From contig NC_019872.2 in assembly GCF_002234675.1 (NCBI RefSeq), forward strand, positions 12,955,950-13,019,949: a stretch of DNA of 64,000 bases, written 5' to 3'. This document shows positions 1 to 11,841 of the stretch, piece after piece. The notes below the pieces were generated by a model. The model was given only the letters and a program-made list of their open reading frames with translations. It was not told the DNA's origin and made no database searches. Each line of letters starts with the position of its first letter. The stretch's first letter is position 1. This stretch comes from Oryzias latipes. Its lineage: Eukaryota > Chordata > Actinopteri > Beloniformes > Adrianichthyidae. The position numbers and the translations under genes were made by a program.

Positions 1-1336
1 GGACAAACACATCCATCAAAGGTCCTATGCAGTTCACATGTGTGGTTTCTATCCTTCATTTTTAATGTTTTCAAGGTATAAAAAGTGCTGAAATTTTATA
101 ATAGCTGCTAGAAAAAGCTAAAAATTGTGCCAGCACTTTACTGCAGCGTTTTAATTAAAAAAAAATAGCTTTAAACGAACAAAAAGCTGTTCTGCTGAAG
201 ATAATAATAATAAAGTTTTTATTTTTCTGTTCTTACAAAGTACAGTTTTTTAAATTAGCAGCATCACTTAACATCATCACTAGTTTCATGAATTCCCAGT
301 TTACCACAGCTGCTTTAGTTAGCTAAAAGTGCTGTAAAGTGGGCCCTCAAAGCTCTTAGCATTTGACCAAAGAAAAGTATAGACCTCTGATATGTGACGT
401 CACAGCCCCTCCCCCATTTTGTGAGTCAGATTTCAGGAGTGAGTTGCTGCTACAGATCTTTGATGTATGATCTAAGATGTATTCTTATATATTGACACAA
501 TAAATAGTATTCATATTTCAACAATGCAATGAGCATCACAAGTATCAACATTGCAAAAACAATTTATCATACACATAGTGCGGGTGAAGATAACAGAGAC
601 TGACAGAAAAACAGCCACATTCCGGCTCTGCAGGAACCTGTGATGCTGCTTCCTCACATGTGCATCTTTTTGGGAAACGTTTGCGTCTTTTTTCCGTTAT
701 TCCTTTACCGTTAAAGACAACAAAAAAGTTTTAGTCTGCACCCTTTTAACACCGGTTTAAACCCTAAGGGTATCCATCCTCTACATATGTATCACTTTTA
801 AGACAAACAGAACGGTTTAACCATAGGCCTGCCTGACACAAAATGTTCACTGCAGAGTCTGCTGGCATCTGTAGGCTGCCATCCTTCCCTTTTCTGTTTT
901 CATCCGTGGAAATTGCTTTAAAAAAAAAGAAAAAAAAGAGATGCTTGAATTTGGAAATTTTCTATTTTTTGTACAACTAATAGCAACGCATCTGCATTGT
1001 AAGAGATTTGGTGGCTATTCCTCTACACCAAAGTTGCAGATTTAACTTGTCGGATGTATCCTAAAACGGTGGACAGTGTTGCACACATGACGTCAGTGCA
1101 AGGGGTCTATATAAACTGGATATCTAACAATAGGATTTAAATTTAGGTGGAGTGGAAGCTGCCACAATAAAGCCAGCATTTAGAATGTCAGTTTCTAAGT
1201 GACCCGTAGGTTTAAGTATGTGCTGTCGACCTCGAGACGGCCTGTCCATGATCTACAGCACCATGTCCGTGACCCGCTACAGACATGTGTGAGTGACATC
1301 AGATCCTTTTTCTTTATTGACTGTCTTTGGCTGCAG
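1..1336. other. Intronic sequence before the first visible exon
   Basis: No exon, RNA gene or clear transposon was recognised here. It is AT-rich, and holds two perfect TGACGTCA palindromes at 395-402 and 1088-1095, the second followed by a TATA-like box. Confidence 0.4.
1088..1115 (+). promoter_or_regulatory. CRE palindrome followed by TATA-like box
   Basis: TGACGTCA at 1088-1095 is the full CREB/ATF site, and CTATATAAA at 1107-1115 lies 11 bases after it. This spacing is like cAMP-responsive promoters, and it is placed about 220 bases before the penultimate coding exon, so an internal promoter is possible. A chance match or a promoter of an old transposon is equally possible. Confidence 0.25.
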
Positions 1337-2769
1337 AGGACAAAACAAAGGACCTGAACCAGGAACAGGATAAGAAGCCATTACCCCAACAGAATTTATG
1401 CAATGAAAAAAGGTGCTACAGTCCCCGAGCAGAGGAGGCAGACAGGAGCACCGAACCACAGGAGCTACCTACATTCTTCAGCTTGGCGGCTCTTGCTGAG
1501 GTAGCAGCCATGGAGAACGCTCACAGGTAAGGAGTGTGGCATTTGGGCCTCCACGCCCTACAGCTGTTCGAAAGAGCTAAAGCACACGCAAAAGTCTGAG
1601 AAAAGTATCATATTCACACACAGAGTTGCTGATGAAGGATCAAAGCATCTTAAACTTTATACTGATGAAGGTTATACACCATGTAGGTGAGCAGTCTTAA
1701 GACTATCATCGCCTAAAGTCTGTTTACAGACTAATTCTGTCACAGGAAATGCAGCTAAAATACTAAAAAGTCAATCGTGTAATATTTCTGTTGTACCTAT
1801 TAACCCTAAAAATCAACACACTCTAATTAAAGGGCTCAGGCCCAGAGTCCGGTCCTTATGGCCAATGTGAGAAGCCACACCTCCACCTAAAACCTCATAC
1901 TGTGTTCACACCGAACCCAATTTGTCCAAAAATGTTTTCATAAACCTGACGTTCCCACCAAGTGTCGGAGAAGCAACAGTCCAGACTTTTTAGCTTCATC
2001 ACTACATGGAAGTATTAATTGTATATCTTTGTATCTCGTAAACGATCAAATTCTTTACCAAAGTTCAGATATTTGAGCTCTGGAAACATTGTGAAGCACA
2101 GGGAAATATTTGCCGTGCCACATGAAAAGCGCTGCTGCTAGACCGCCGAGCTCGACACTCCAAACGCTCATTGACTTAACGTGGAAGCTGAACGCCCCTG
2201 CCACGCAAATCCCATTCGATGTGAATGTAGCTTTAGTCATAGCACCCTTACGGATGGGTACGGGGGGGGAAATGGGCATCCTATGGTGGCCCATACGAGA
2301 TATCAGTTACATTTCACCTGCCCACCCCGTGTGTGCATGTACCTGTACCGCACTAACAACTGAAGTGTGGTGTAAGGGCACCATTCAGCAGCATCGGCTA
2401 CATATCATCAGTATGTGCAACTTACTAATACTTCATGATACACCTACCACACACGCACAACAGTGGTTCCATTTTCATAACATCCCTTTAGGTTTCTGCA
2501 CGAGCCTCAAGGGAACTGAAAGACTCACCTGCACCTGCACTCCTGTCCATGACCCTCTGCTGCCTGAAGGACACACTTTATATTGAGAGAATGCATGCAG
2601 CAATTCTGTTTCACGTTTGTTTTTTTGTTGGGGGGGGGTGTACAAAGTGTGCCTGTCACCTGTTAAGTGCTTTGTAATGTCCTGTTTCAGAGGCCAGAGG
2701 AGCTTGGCTCCGAGTCAGAAGAAGGAGCTGGCCCAGACTCCGGTCCTCATCTCCTGCGCTGATCAGTGA
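1337..2769 (+). CDS. Last two coding exons of an unidentified gene (possibly bbx)
   Basis: Two coding exons can be joined: 1337-1526 (preceded by a ctgcag acceptor, followed by gtaagg) and 2691-2769 (preceded by tgtttcag). The junction rebuilds an AGA codon and keeps the frame open to TGA at 2767-2769. The peptide is polar and charged, with a conserved-looking alanine-rich stretch FSLAALAEVAAMENAHRGQR and the C-terminus APVLISCADQ counted loosely (here TPVLISCADQ). From memory this resembles the extreme C-terminus of the HMG-box protein BBX (bobby sox homologue), but I cannot confirm it; no HMG box lies in the window. Upstream exons are outside the window or not recognisable in 1-1336. That these are real exons is well supported by splice sites and the following long 3' UTR; the name is not. 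Confidence 0.6.
1897..2236. repeat. Interspersed repeat with GTTCACACC ends, copy 1
   Basis: The left end reads TGTGTTCACACCGAAC and the right end GATGTGAATGTAGC, a degenerate inverted pair. The interior shares words with the copy at 22298-22650, such as the stretch around TTGACTTAACGTGGAAGCTG. It sits in the last intron of the first gene. It looks like a non-autonomous DNA element, family unknown. Confidence 0.45.
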
Positions 2770-3709
2770 GCGGCTTTTGACGGGATGAGGGGGGGCACCC
2801 GGACGGCAGCAGAGGCGCTTTCACGTCCTCCTCATCGCTTGCCGGGGAGGGATCGAACAGACTCCAACTTCCTTGTTGCAGAGAATTCGCTTGAGCTTGG
2901 ATCCTTTGGAGGCGAGGGGGGATAAAAAACAAAAACCCCTCCCCAGCTCCTTCTTCTCCCTGCTTGTTGGTGTCTGTGTGTCCTTCTAAGCCTTCCTTTG
3001 GTTTCAGTGATAGGTGTCTTTCTCACGGGACAGGAGGCTTTTCTAAACTGGGCGTATATGAGGTACTTCTCTACGGTCAGTGTGTTACTTACAGGGGGGC
3101 CACGGTTTTATTTTGGAGGAGCAGTCCTTTATTATGAAACAAAAACACTTTTTAAAAAAAAGAAATCAACAAAATACCTTTAAATACTCAATCATCCCAT
3201 GTCGGGAAATATTTATTTTTTGACTTAAACAGTCTAGAAGTCGTGTCTTTGTTGAAAAAAATTACTTAAAGATTACTTAAATTATTGTATTTTTTAGGTG
3301 GTGACATTTCTTCTTCTGTCAGCTAATCTATGCACATGGACTATTATAAAAATTATACATGTCAAGTCGGACTGCTTTCTGTTTGTAATGAACTGACTGG
3401 ATGAGTATCTCATACAGCCAAGCTCCTGAGATGGTCCCTGGGAGCTAATGTCAACGCCCCGCGGACGCCATTTTTTAAAATGTGGAGTTAAAGAATCTTT
3501 TCCAAGGGAGGCGGGCGGGGGACACACATTAGTGCGCTTGTTTTTCTAGAAGAACCCAGGTTTTTTTGTCACTTTTTTTACCTCACACACATGCCTGCTG
3601 TAGAGCTCCCTCTTCCATTCCCTCCAGCTTCAACCCAAAACCTCTTCACCAGGGTCAATTGTTGCTATGGTTCACTTTATGGAGAGAAATCCATTTAGAA
3701 ACGCTTATT

Positions 3710-3725
3710 TTATATATATATATGT

Positions 3726-3761
<36 letters not shown>
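3710..3761. repeat. TA dinucleotide microsatellite
   Basis: About 50 bases of alternating TA with a few interruptions, inside the probable 3' UTR of the first gene. Confidence 0.9.
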
Positions 3762-3765
<4 letters not shown>

Positions 3766-5404
3766 TTTTGCACCTCCCCTGTTGTACACTAATGCGGTTT
3801 TACTAGTTGAAGAAATCACGGGTGAGCTTTTCGTGTGTCGATGTGATGCTACTCCAATAGAGTATGTGGTAGCAACGAGTACTAATAGACTGAATGTGAA
3901 GACGTGTGCTTTCCCTGGCGTTTGCAGCTCGCCACAGCCGTGGGGGTTTGTGTTGTTCGTCCGTCAGCCGTGTGCTGAGCGCGTGCCTGCTCGCTGCGTG
4001 TGTGTTAGTGCGGATAGCCGGACAGACAATATAGCCTTAACTTTCCCCGTTCGCCGCCATAGTCGTCTCAGCCTCAATGAGTAGAAGCAGCTTTGATTAG
4101 CAGAATGCCATTTTTGTCTTGACATTTTGGATTATTTTGTTGTTGTTGTTGTTGTTGTTGCTTCATGTTCCTGCATTTTTGAGTAGCAGTTACAATCTTA
4201 ATCTCCGTGTTGTACTTTTTAAAAATTCCATAAAACCTGCACTAAATCCTAGCTGAACTGTAATTTACTCGTGAAAGGCTAACTTCGTCGCACCACTGCC
4301 TGTCTCAGGATGAGCTGTACGTTCCCACAAGTTAGGTGTCACAGCTCTTCTAACGAAAAGAGCTTTTTTTTATTGTATTGTTATGTGAGTTTCATTGAAG
4401 TATTAATTGATTGTATTGAGATCAGATGTACTTTGGTTCCTCGCAGAACCTACAGGCATTTGTCGGTTCCTCCCATTAGCCTTCTGAGATTTGATTGCTC
4501 TCAGTACAGCTCTGCTCATATGTAATCATGTTTTTCTTTTTCCAGTATTTACAAACGTATATGAACTATCTTCTGTTTCTCTTTAGCCATTCCATGTTGT
4601 GGTGTGCTCTTTACCTTCAGAAGGCCAGAGGGTGGCAGTAAAGCTGTAGATTTATTGTCTTCCCTGAACGCCGGGAGGCTGGTGGAGGCAGGATGGCGAG
4701 CGTTCGCCTCCTCAGCCACCAGCCGCTTGTTCCTCTGTGTAGATCAATACTTTTTAAGCTACGACACGGGGAGCAGCTCCCTTTCGTTTGCTTTTCTTCC
4801 AGGCGCGTGCGTTTGTGGGGGGGTTGTTTTCTAGTGTTGCCTCCCTCAGTCCTGGATTCAGGCTGTCTTGAACAGTCGCCACCTCTGAGTGCGTTTGTGG
4901 TCACCTGGAGAGCTGAACTGCGCCGTCTACAGACGCACAAGCCGTTCAGACTCAGACTACAGACAAAGTGTTTTCTGATGCACAAATGGCTTGAGGAGTA
5001 CAATGTTTTTTTTTCTTGAAATAGAGTATTTTCCTAAACAGAGACATGATATCCTGATCATGTGTTGTTTTTTTTTTTTTTTTTTTTGCTAATCCTTGTG
5101 AGCTAATAGTGCTATACACCCAAGAAACCTACAAATCCTTGTTACACTTGAGCTTAAAATCTTAACAAGCTGCATGTTTCCCCGTTAAGCAAACCCACAG
5201 TCCATTTTGTGATCATGTAATTGAAAATAACTCATGTATGTGCGCGTGCTTTCAGATGAGAGGAAGTTGCATTACAGACGCTGTCATCCATGTAGTCCTT
5301 CGACTGAGGAGTAAAGAAATTGTCTTCCCAACCCCGAAACACAAATGTCTGCTTAAAGCAACCGAATTCCTTGACATTTTCCAAAGAAAAAGGAAAGGTG
5401 CACT

Positions 5405-5476
5405 CGCTGAGCACTTCATTAGGGACACTTTAATCAGCTGTTGGTTAACAGAAATCAGCCAATCACATGGAAGGGT
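5405..5476. mobile_element. Terminal fragment of a Tc1-type element
   Basis: The stretch beginning ACTTCATTAGGGACAC and running to AATCAGCCAATCACATGG matches the terminal region of the Tc1 element at 35908-37216 (there TTTATTAGGTACACC and GTCAATCACATGGCAGCAG on the minus strand). Only about 70 bases of the end remain. Confidence 0.6.
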
Positions 5477-5781
5477 TTTGATTAGTCAGATCTGACTGAT
5501 TTTAAGTGGTTGCTTTTTTTTAAATTTCTTGTGACAAGGTTTTTTTTTTTTTTCTTGCCCAGCACCCAAACCTTCGCTAATTATGTTTACGTTTTTAAAA
5601 CTCAAGAAGGTAGATCACAAGTTTCTCAACCATTTAAATGATGACATCATTTCAGGTCTGCTCCAACGCTCAGTTCGGAACTTTGTCGGCTCCCTTTAAA
5701 GCAGATCCGCTGCCATGTGATTGCCTGATGAAATGTCAGCTTTAAAGCCACACGTGTTCGCTAATATGGTGCCCAGTGAGC

Positions 5782-5784
5782 GTA

Positions 5785-5823
<39 letters not shown>
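5782..5823. repeat. TA dinucleotide microsatellite
   Basis: About 40 bases of alternating TA/TG in the probable 3' UTR of the first gene. Confidence 0.9.
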
Positions 5824-5827
<4 letters not shown>

Positions 5828-7699
5828 AGGAGCATTAAAGACAGCTAACAAAAGTGTTGTGCTGGATTTGTCAGGTTTTCTGAGTCTTCAGGTAATAAAA
5901 TCAGCACAATTCATCCTGAGTTTCCAGTGGGATCGTGCTTTCTGGCAGCAAAAGGGCACCTCTTTATATATTAGCACCTTATGACCCAAACCAAAACGAT
6001 CACGGACTTTATTTATATATATATTTATCTAAATATATATGAACTAAATCCATGTGTCCAAGAATCCAGTCATCAACAAAACCAAGAACAGCCATAGATG
6101 CATTATGCTTATCACCCTTCCACTTTTCTATCCGGGAGATGCTTATATACTGTTTAGATTCCTATATTAGTTACCAAAATGACTATAATACCCTTTTGTG
6201 CTAGTACTGTCTTCTTGAATGTAATCATTTTGTACCTGTATTTTTCTAACTCAGTCATGATTGTACTGTAGGTGTGCTGTGATGGTACGCTGCTCCTTCT
6301 GAGCGTTGTCTGCTCCCAGCAGCTCTCGTCGGAGGATTGCTGCTGCGCTCTGAACTCAGTGGCACACAGTGTGTGTGTTTGCGTGTGTGCGTGGGATGGG
6401 TCAGGAGGACTAACTGTACCATGTGAGCATCCATGATGAGACTGATAGCTGAGAGACTGTTACCCTCTGAGTGGTGGGCCAATAGCATTCCCTTGGTTTG
6501 ATTCATCGTTTTTTTTTTTTTTATATATATTTTTTGTTTGCTTTTTCCTCTTTGCAGTAACAGTTAACATCTGTTCAGGGCAGTTTGTAAAACTCTATGA
6601 TCAGAACTATTGAATGCTTGAGTTTCGTTTTTATTTATTACTGTTCCTTTTTCAAAGTTTCGACAAATAATAAAGAAAAGCGACAAAAAGCACAACTCAA
6701 TATGCATCTGTTTGTACACAGACATGTAGAAGAGGATCTGCCCTTTACAGGAATGTAGACCTTTTGTTGTGACGATGTTCTGCTACATATTCCAAGTCTC
6801 TTTCTTCTGATATCATGTGCTTACTCTAATTTGTGTAATGGATGTGTGTCAAGTGTGCGCGTTTTTTTCCCTATTATTTGATGCAGCCTTGCCTTACTGG
6901 AATCCCTGCTAGTGTGGGACCCCTCAGCCAAACGTAGTCCTTCCCACAACTTTGTCATCACACTGTCTGCTGACACAAGTATCACTTCTCTAGCACCTAT
7001 TAAATGACATCTAATACATCTGTCTACACGTGTGGTGTCTTTTTTAATCTGTTTTTGATTGAGCATATTTATTCTGGGAAATCGACATGTCACAGGAATC
7101 ATTTGCCAAACAACGCCAACAAATAGCACTCAACTATTTACAGGTTTTAGGTATATTCCTACATTAATGACAAAGACTTATCTCACACGTGCTGATATTA
7201 ACTTATTCACACAGACGGGTACACACAAGATTTGCATAACCATCAATAAACTGGTGTCAAGCCAGCCCTCTCTTCATTCCTTTTCTTGTTCTTTTTAAAT
7301 ATAACCGTTTTTTTGTTTTTTTTTAGAAAGTTGAAATTTTAAGATAAAACTTGTTTTAACCTTGTGTGCGTAAGTCTGCCGTTGATTAAAACGTAATTAT
7401 CAGTTGTCAATCAAATCTTTACTAATGCGTCCATAAAATTCCATAAACCCGCCATTTCTGTTCTTTAAATCGAAAGCAAAAACCATTAGTTTGTTAACTA
7501 AATGATAAAATGCTTAATGTATTCAAATAAAAATAAATACATCCGAACGAAGTGGTGCTACGTAAAACATATTGGCGGCCGAAAGTCACATACCAGTACC
7601 ATCATAACATATTATATGACGAAATAAAAAGCTTCAAATTTATGCTATAATAAAATAAAATAAAAAGATTTAAAATTGTTGAAAAATGTTACAGGGCAT

Positions 7700-7790
7700 G
7701 TGGAACCATTTGTTCGGAACCCAAAACACAGCCGGACATATTAAAGTGACGCTCCCAAGCAGCATTTGTGAAAAGTAGCAAGATCGAGGT
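7700..7790 (+). promoter_or_regulatory. Probable tiprl promoter and non-coding first exon
   Basis: A gtaaca donor-like site follows AAGATCGAG at about 7790, and a tttctgtag acceptor lies at 8372-8383 just before the coding exon. This suggests an untranslated first exon ending near 7790 with its start site shortly upstream. No TATA box stands out. The stretch 7266-7700 holds nothing else I recognise. Confidence 0.35.
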
Positions 7791-8408
7791 AACAATTTGT
7801 GTAAATCTTAATTTTTCACTTCTTTTAATACATTCAGTTTATTGCTTACCTTTATAACCGTTTTAAACTATCGGATAGTCGCCGGAAAACCTCCAGAACA
7901 GCGGCTTCCGCTGAATGCAGCCCTAATCAGGAACATTTAACAGAAAACTGCTTGTTAGTTAAATCAGGAGAGGAGGAGTGTGTGTTTCATTCATTTCCAC
8001 CCAGTAATTAGAAACAAAATATAAGTGTGATATTTTAATGACTGATAAAAAAGCGGGGATTGTAACGGCTTTGAAAAGATACACATTGTTGTTTTTTCTG
8101 TTGCTTAATTATAGCTAATTTCGAAAATTTCTAACAAAACAGGTGAACTCGTGCACAACTGTTTAAAAGTAATAATCAAATCACTTTAAATTTATTGTTA
8201 CATCATTGGATTTATTTACATGGATCTTTGTTCTGAAATTCAGTTTCATGATTGTCTGATAATTTTACAATGAGTATTTTAAATTTTCCCTCACAGCAGA
8301 AATATAAAAACTGATTGTAAAAAATTCCATTAGAACTTTGTGGAATTTAAAAAAACGTTTTCAAATGAGAATTATTTCTGTAGCTGAATGCTGGCGTCTG
8401 TGTCCAAG

Positions 8409-11400
8409 ATGATGTCGCACGGCTTCAGGAGCAGCAAGCAGGACTTTATGTTTGGACCGTGGAAAGTGACGTCCGCCAAAAACCACATAATGAAATCCAA
8501 AGATGTGGAACGGTGAGATGCTCAGCCTAAAAACAGCTTTCTGAAAAATTATTTTTATTTCTCTCTCATAAGACTTTTTGGGATGCTTTTCAACTGTTCT
8601 TTTTTTTTTGTTACCTTCTTTGTCCCAGGTTAGGGGAGGAGATCAGCATGCCCTGTCTTCCAGAGATGCTGTTTGGAGACAACGTCCTGCGCATCCAACA
8701 CGCAGACGGTTACGGCATCGAATTCAATGCCATCGATGCCCTTAAAAGAGTCAACAACATGGATGATGCTGTGAAAGTGGCCTGTGCTCAAGAGTGGCAG
8801 GAGAGCAGGCAAGCCCCGAAAACCCAATTCTTACCCACAATGCCTTTTCAAAAAGAACAGCGTGCACATTTTGTACGCAGTGTGGAAAAATACTTGGTTT
8901 GGAAAATCACAAACATGCATGAATTATTCATTTTAAAAACCATTCAGTTAATGTAGTGCTGACGTTGTATAGGTAAAAAACCCGTTCTGGCATTTCTACA
9001 TAATAAAGTCTTACTGAATAAATACACAGCTGCAGATAATGGGATATTATTATCAAATATTTATAAATCTTCTTAATGTAAATCTCATTTCAGAGCGGAT
9101 TCAGAGCACTCCAAAGAGGTGGTAAGGCCTTATGATTGGACATACACCACAGACTACAGGGGAACCTTACTTGGGGAGGAATTGCAGATGAAGGTTCGTA
9201 TTTATTTTTTCTTTGACCCTTGTGCTATCCTAGGCACTTTAACATTGGGAGTTGGGTCATCTGGACCCACTAGACAGTGCTCTGAACCTTTTTTCTTCAA
9301 TGATTTGTGATCTTCACTGGTGTCCATGGATTACATGAAATCTTTCCACCTTTATCCACCTTTGTCATGGTAGGGAGAACACGTCAATGGAAGGGTGGGG
9401 TCATCTAAGATAGCACAAGGGTTAACAGAAGATGGTTTTAGTGAGTTTGCTTTAATATTTTTTTCGCAAAGGTGACGGAGACGTCGGAACGAATCGACAT
9501 GGAGAAGCTGAAAGCCCGCGAGAACATCATGTTCTTCGACGAGGTGTTGCTGTTTGAGGACGAGTTACACGACCACGGCGTCTCAAAGATCAGCGTCAAA
9601 ATTGTGAGTTTTGTCCCACGCGGCCGTCAGAACTATCACATCCACCTCCATTTGGTCAACGCTTAGAAGTTTGGTGAACGATCAGAGTCGTGAACGCCAT
9701 TTCCTGATCCAATCAAGGCTCTGCCACAACAAGAGCTTGTTGGAAAATAGTGAGAAATATTGACATTATTTTCCTCTTCATCCTACTGATTAAAGAATGC
9801 AAAGAGCAGATTAAGAGAAACCACAAAAAACTTTATTTTGCTAAAAATATCTAGACATGTAAGTTTTGCTTTACACAGATAAAAATCACAAAGTTGTAAT
9901 TTTCAACAGTTTTCATAAATATGACAGCAGAAAATAAAAAAGGGAAAATCATTTTAAACCCTTTTTATTTATTGAAAGGCTTTTTAGAGACTGGCAGTAA
10001 AAAGAGCTTGTTTTAGAGAAAACAGATAAGAACCTAAGCTATAACTTTCTATCTGATTTACAATCAAGTACAAAACAAGCAGCGACTAATCCAGAAGGAA
10101 ATCGTTCTAACTATGATGCAGTAAAGTTACGATCAGTGATAATGTTCATTTTAATGACTATTGTCTTTAATCTGGTTGATACGATGAATAATGATTATTT
10201 GTGTTTGTACTTATTTGACGTCAGAACATCAGTTGCCACAACCTCATCATCATGCAGACTTTTTCGAGCTTTTCACGCTAACTTTAGAGAAATTGACTTT
10301 AAAGTTTTATTTTGTATTTCTTGTCCCCTTCTTCTAAAGTCTTAGAAATAAAATTAGTTATTTCACCGCACCTGAAAAGATTTTCTTTTTTTAACTTTAT
10401 CTCCAACGCAAAAAGTTTTTTCCTTTAAAAAAAAAAAAAAACCTTTAAAAAGTTAAAAGCAAAAAATGTGTGCATTGTTTAATGTAATCTCAATAGTTTT
10501 TCTATTCTTTATTGTAAATTTGGACATCGTTGGATCTTTAGTGCATAAATGTTTAAAAAAGTCTAAATTGGTCAGGTCATGGGTTGTGTGTGCTAATAAC
10601 AATAAAAAAAAAAACACAAAAATAATTAGTGTTGTTGTGGTCTAAGTGTTAGGCAGGCAGGATATACTTAATGTTTCTGGAGTTCTTTAAAAAGAAAAAA
10701 ACATCTTTTGTCTGCAAATATGTGCATAACTTTGTACTAATTTGTTTTTTTTTAATAACTGCAGCTAAATTGAGCCAAATTGGTTCATTTTTACACCATT
10801 CACCGCACCGTTTTTGCTGCAATTTAGCATTTAAAGACCCATTCGATCATCCCTTTCCCGTCACCCATAACTGAGAGCTCTCTGTTTACATGCTGTCCCA
10901 CTAGCCTTTCAGCTACCTACCACCCTCAACCTAACATTACAGATGCAGCGATAATGGTGATCAGTATGGGAGCCATCCAGACGTTCAGTTTTAATGCAGA
11001 TTCCAGCTCAGACGAGGAAAACAAAGACGCTCATGGATCTATTTGTCTGCAAGTGGCTGCATCAGAATGGAGCGGAGCAGGAAGCTTGTGACCCGACTAG
11101 CACATTTTCTACATCTCAAATTGGCTCTTTTTCAAGCTGCATTTTTTCATCTGCCCCCGATTCACAACAATTTTAACAAAGAAATACTCAGAAATACAAA
11201 TTTATTCTTAATGTTCTTTAAACGTGTCCTCCATCATGAGAGAAACAACGTGCTAAAAAAAATAATTTTCATTGGAGTTGGTCTTTAAAGAATCTTCTTG
11301 ATCGTTTATGTCTTTGGTGTTGTTGTTTTTTTATGCAGAGGGTGATGCCCACCAGTTTTTTCCTGTTGATGCGGTTCTTCCTCCGCGTGGACGGAGTGTT

Positions 11401-11841
11401 GATAAGAATAAACGACACTCGGCTGTATCATGAGGCAAGACGCTGTGAAGGAGACGATTCATCTGCAGCCGGAGTTCATCCTTTACAGTCAGTCATGGTT
11501 TTTGCTTTTGTGTTCCAGGCTGGTAAGGACTACTTACTACGAGAATTCAGCACAAGGGAAAACAAAATAGCAGAACTGAAGGTGAGAAATGACAAACTGT
11601 TATGTGAAAAAATATATATATATACAGTCTGAGCAATATTTCAGCGACGTCATTTCTAGTTTAATCAGTAGGAGTCCTTGGAAGTCACGCACGTTCCTGT
11701 TTTGTCTAGCACGTTCCCTCAGGAGTTTACGCGGATCCCAACGAGATTGCCCAGTATTTGACCCTGAAGCTGACGGAGTACGAGAAGCTGGAGCTTCCAG
11801 AGACGCAGCCTCAGAGTGACCAGGAAGAAACCATCCAGTGA
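8409..11841 (+). CDS. tiprl: TIP41-like protein (TIPRL), PP2A-family phosphatase regulator
   Basis: TIPRL binds catalytic subunits of PP2A, PP4 and PP6 and modulates phosphatase assembly and TOR/stress signalling in the cytosol; this is family knowledge. Seven coding exons give 268 residues (human 272): 8409-8512, 8629-8808, 9094-9193, 9472-9603, 11339-11434, 11519-11581, 11710-11841. Signature stretches are [77 protein letters not shown] and NDTRLYHE, in the same order as human TIPRL. The MMSHGF start fits the human MMIHGF start; an in-frame ATG at 8388 would add seven residues. The introns after exons 2 and 5 begin with GC (AG|gcaagc and GAG|gcaaga); using GT sites instead would break the homology. 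Intron 3 is mostly a small transposon. The reading frame is intact. Confidence 0.95.
9216..9425 (+). mobile_element. Short TTAA-flanked inverted-repeat element, copy A
   Basis: About 210 bases with ends ACCCTTGTGCTATC and GATAGCACAAGGGT, a 14-base terminal inverted repeat. The centre has a palindromic part around GGGTCATCTGGACCCAC. It fills most of tiprl intron 3. Related copies lie at 12544-12743, 30840-31023, 40462-40662 and 41246-41455. No coding capacity. TTAA at the ends and terminal CCCTT suggest a non-autonomous piggyBac-like element, by inference. Confidence 0.8.
9604..10829. other. tiprl intron 4, first part
   Basis: AT-rich intron sequence without a recognisable gene or element. 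It includes poly-A and poly-T runs near 10425-10445. Confidence 0.5.
10830..11290 (-). repeat. Interspersed repeat with TTAAAG-CCCACTCC ends, copy 1
   Basis: Begins TTTAAAGACCCATTCGAT and ends ATTGGAGTTGGTCTTTAAAG, an inverted pair. It matches in opposite orientation the copy at 62081-62670: both share the stretch encoding KWxHQNGAEQxAC and the word GAGTATTTCT or its complement. It lies in tiprl intron 4. Probably a non-autonomous DNA transposon; the superfamily is not clear. Confidence 0.7.

Larger units (their letters stand above)
2770..7265 (+). other. Probable long 3' UTR of the first gene
   Basis: About 4.5 kb follow the stop codon with no spliced coding gene that I can support. Candidate polyadenylation signals are AATAAAG near 6669 and CAATAAACTGG near 7243; the latter is followed by a typical end-of-transcript context. 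The stretch holds TA microsatellites (3710-3761, 5782-5823), a GTT run at 4137-4160 and a poly-T run near 5068-5088. The extent is inference. Confidence 0.45.

Noticed and set aside
2110-2586. 158-codon open frame, plus strand
   Set aside because: It runs through a repeat copy and into the intron before the last exon of the first gene, with no splice or similarity support.
3566-4084. 172-codon open frame, plus strand
   Set aside because: It reads through a TA microsatellite (YIYIYIY) and has no protein similarity; probably 3' UTR.
5238-5495. 85-codon open frame, plus strand
   Set aside because: It includes a Tc1 terminal fragment and lacks splice or similarity support.
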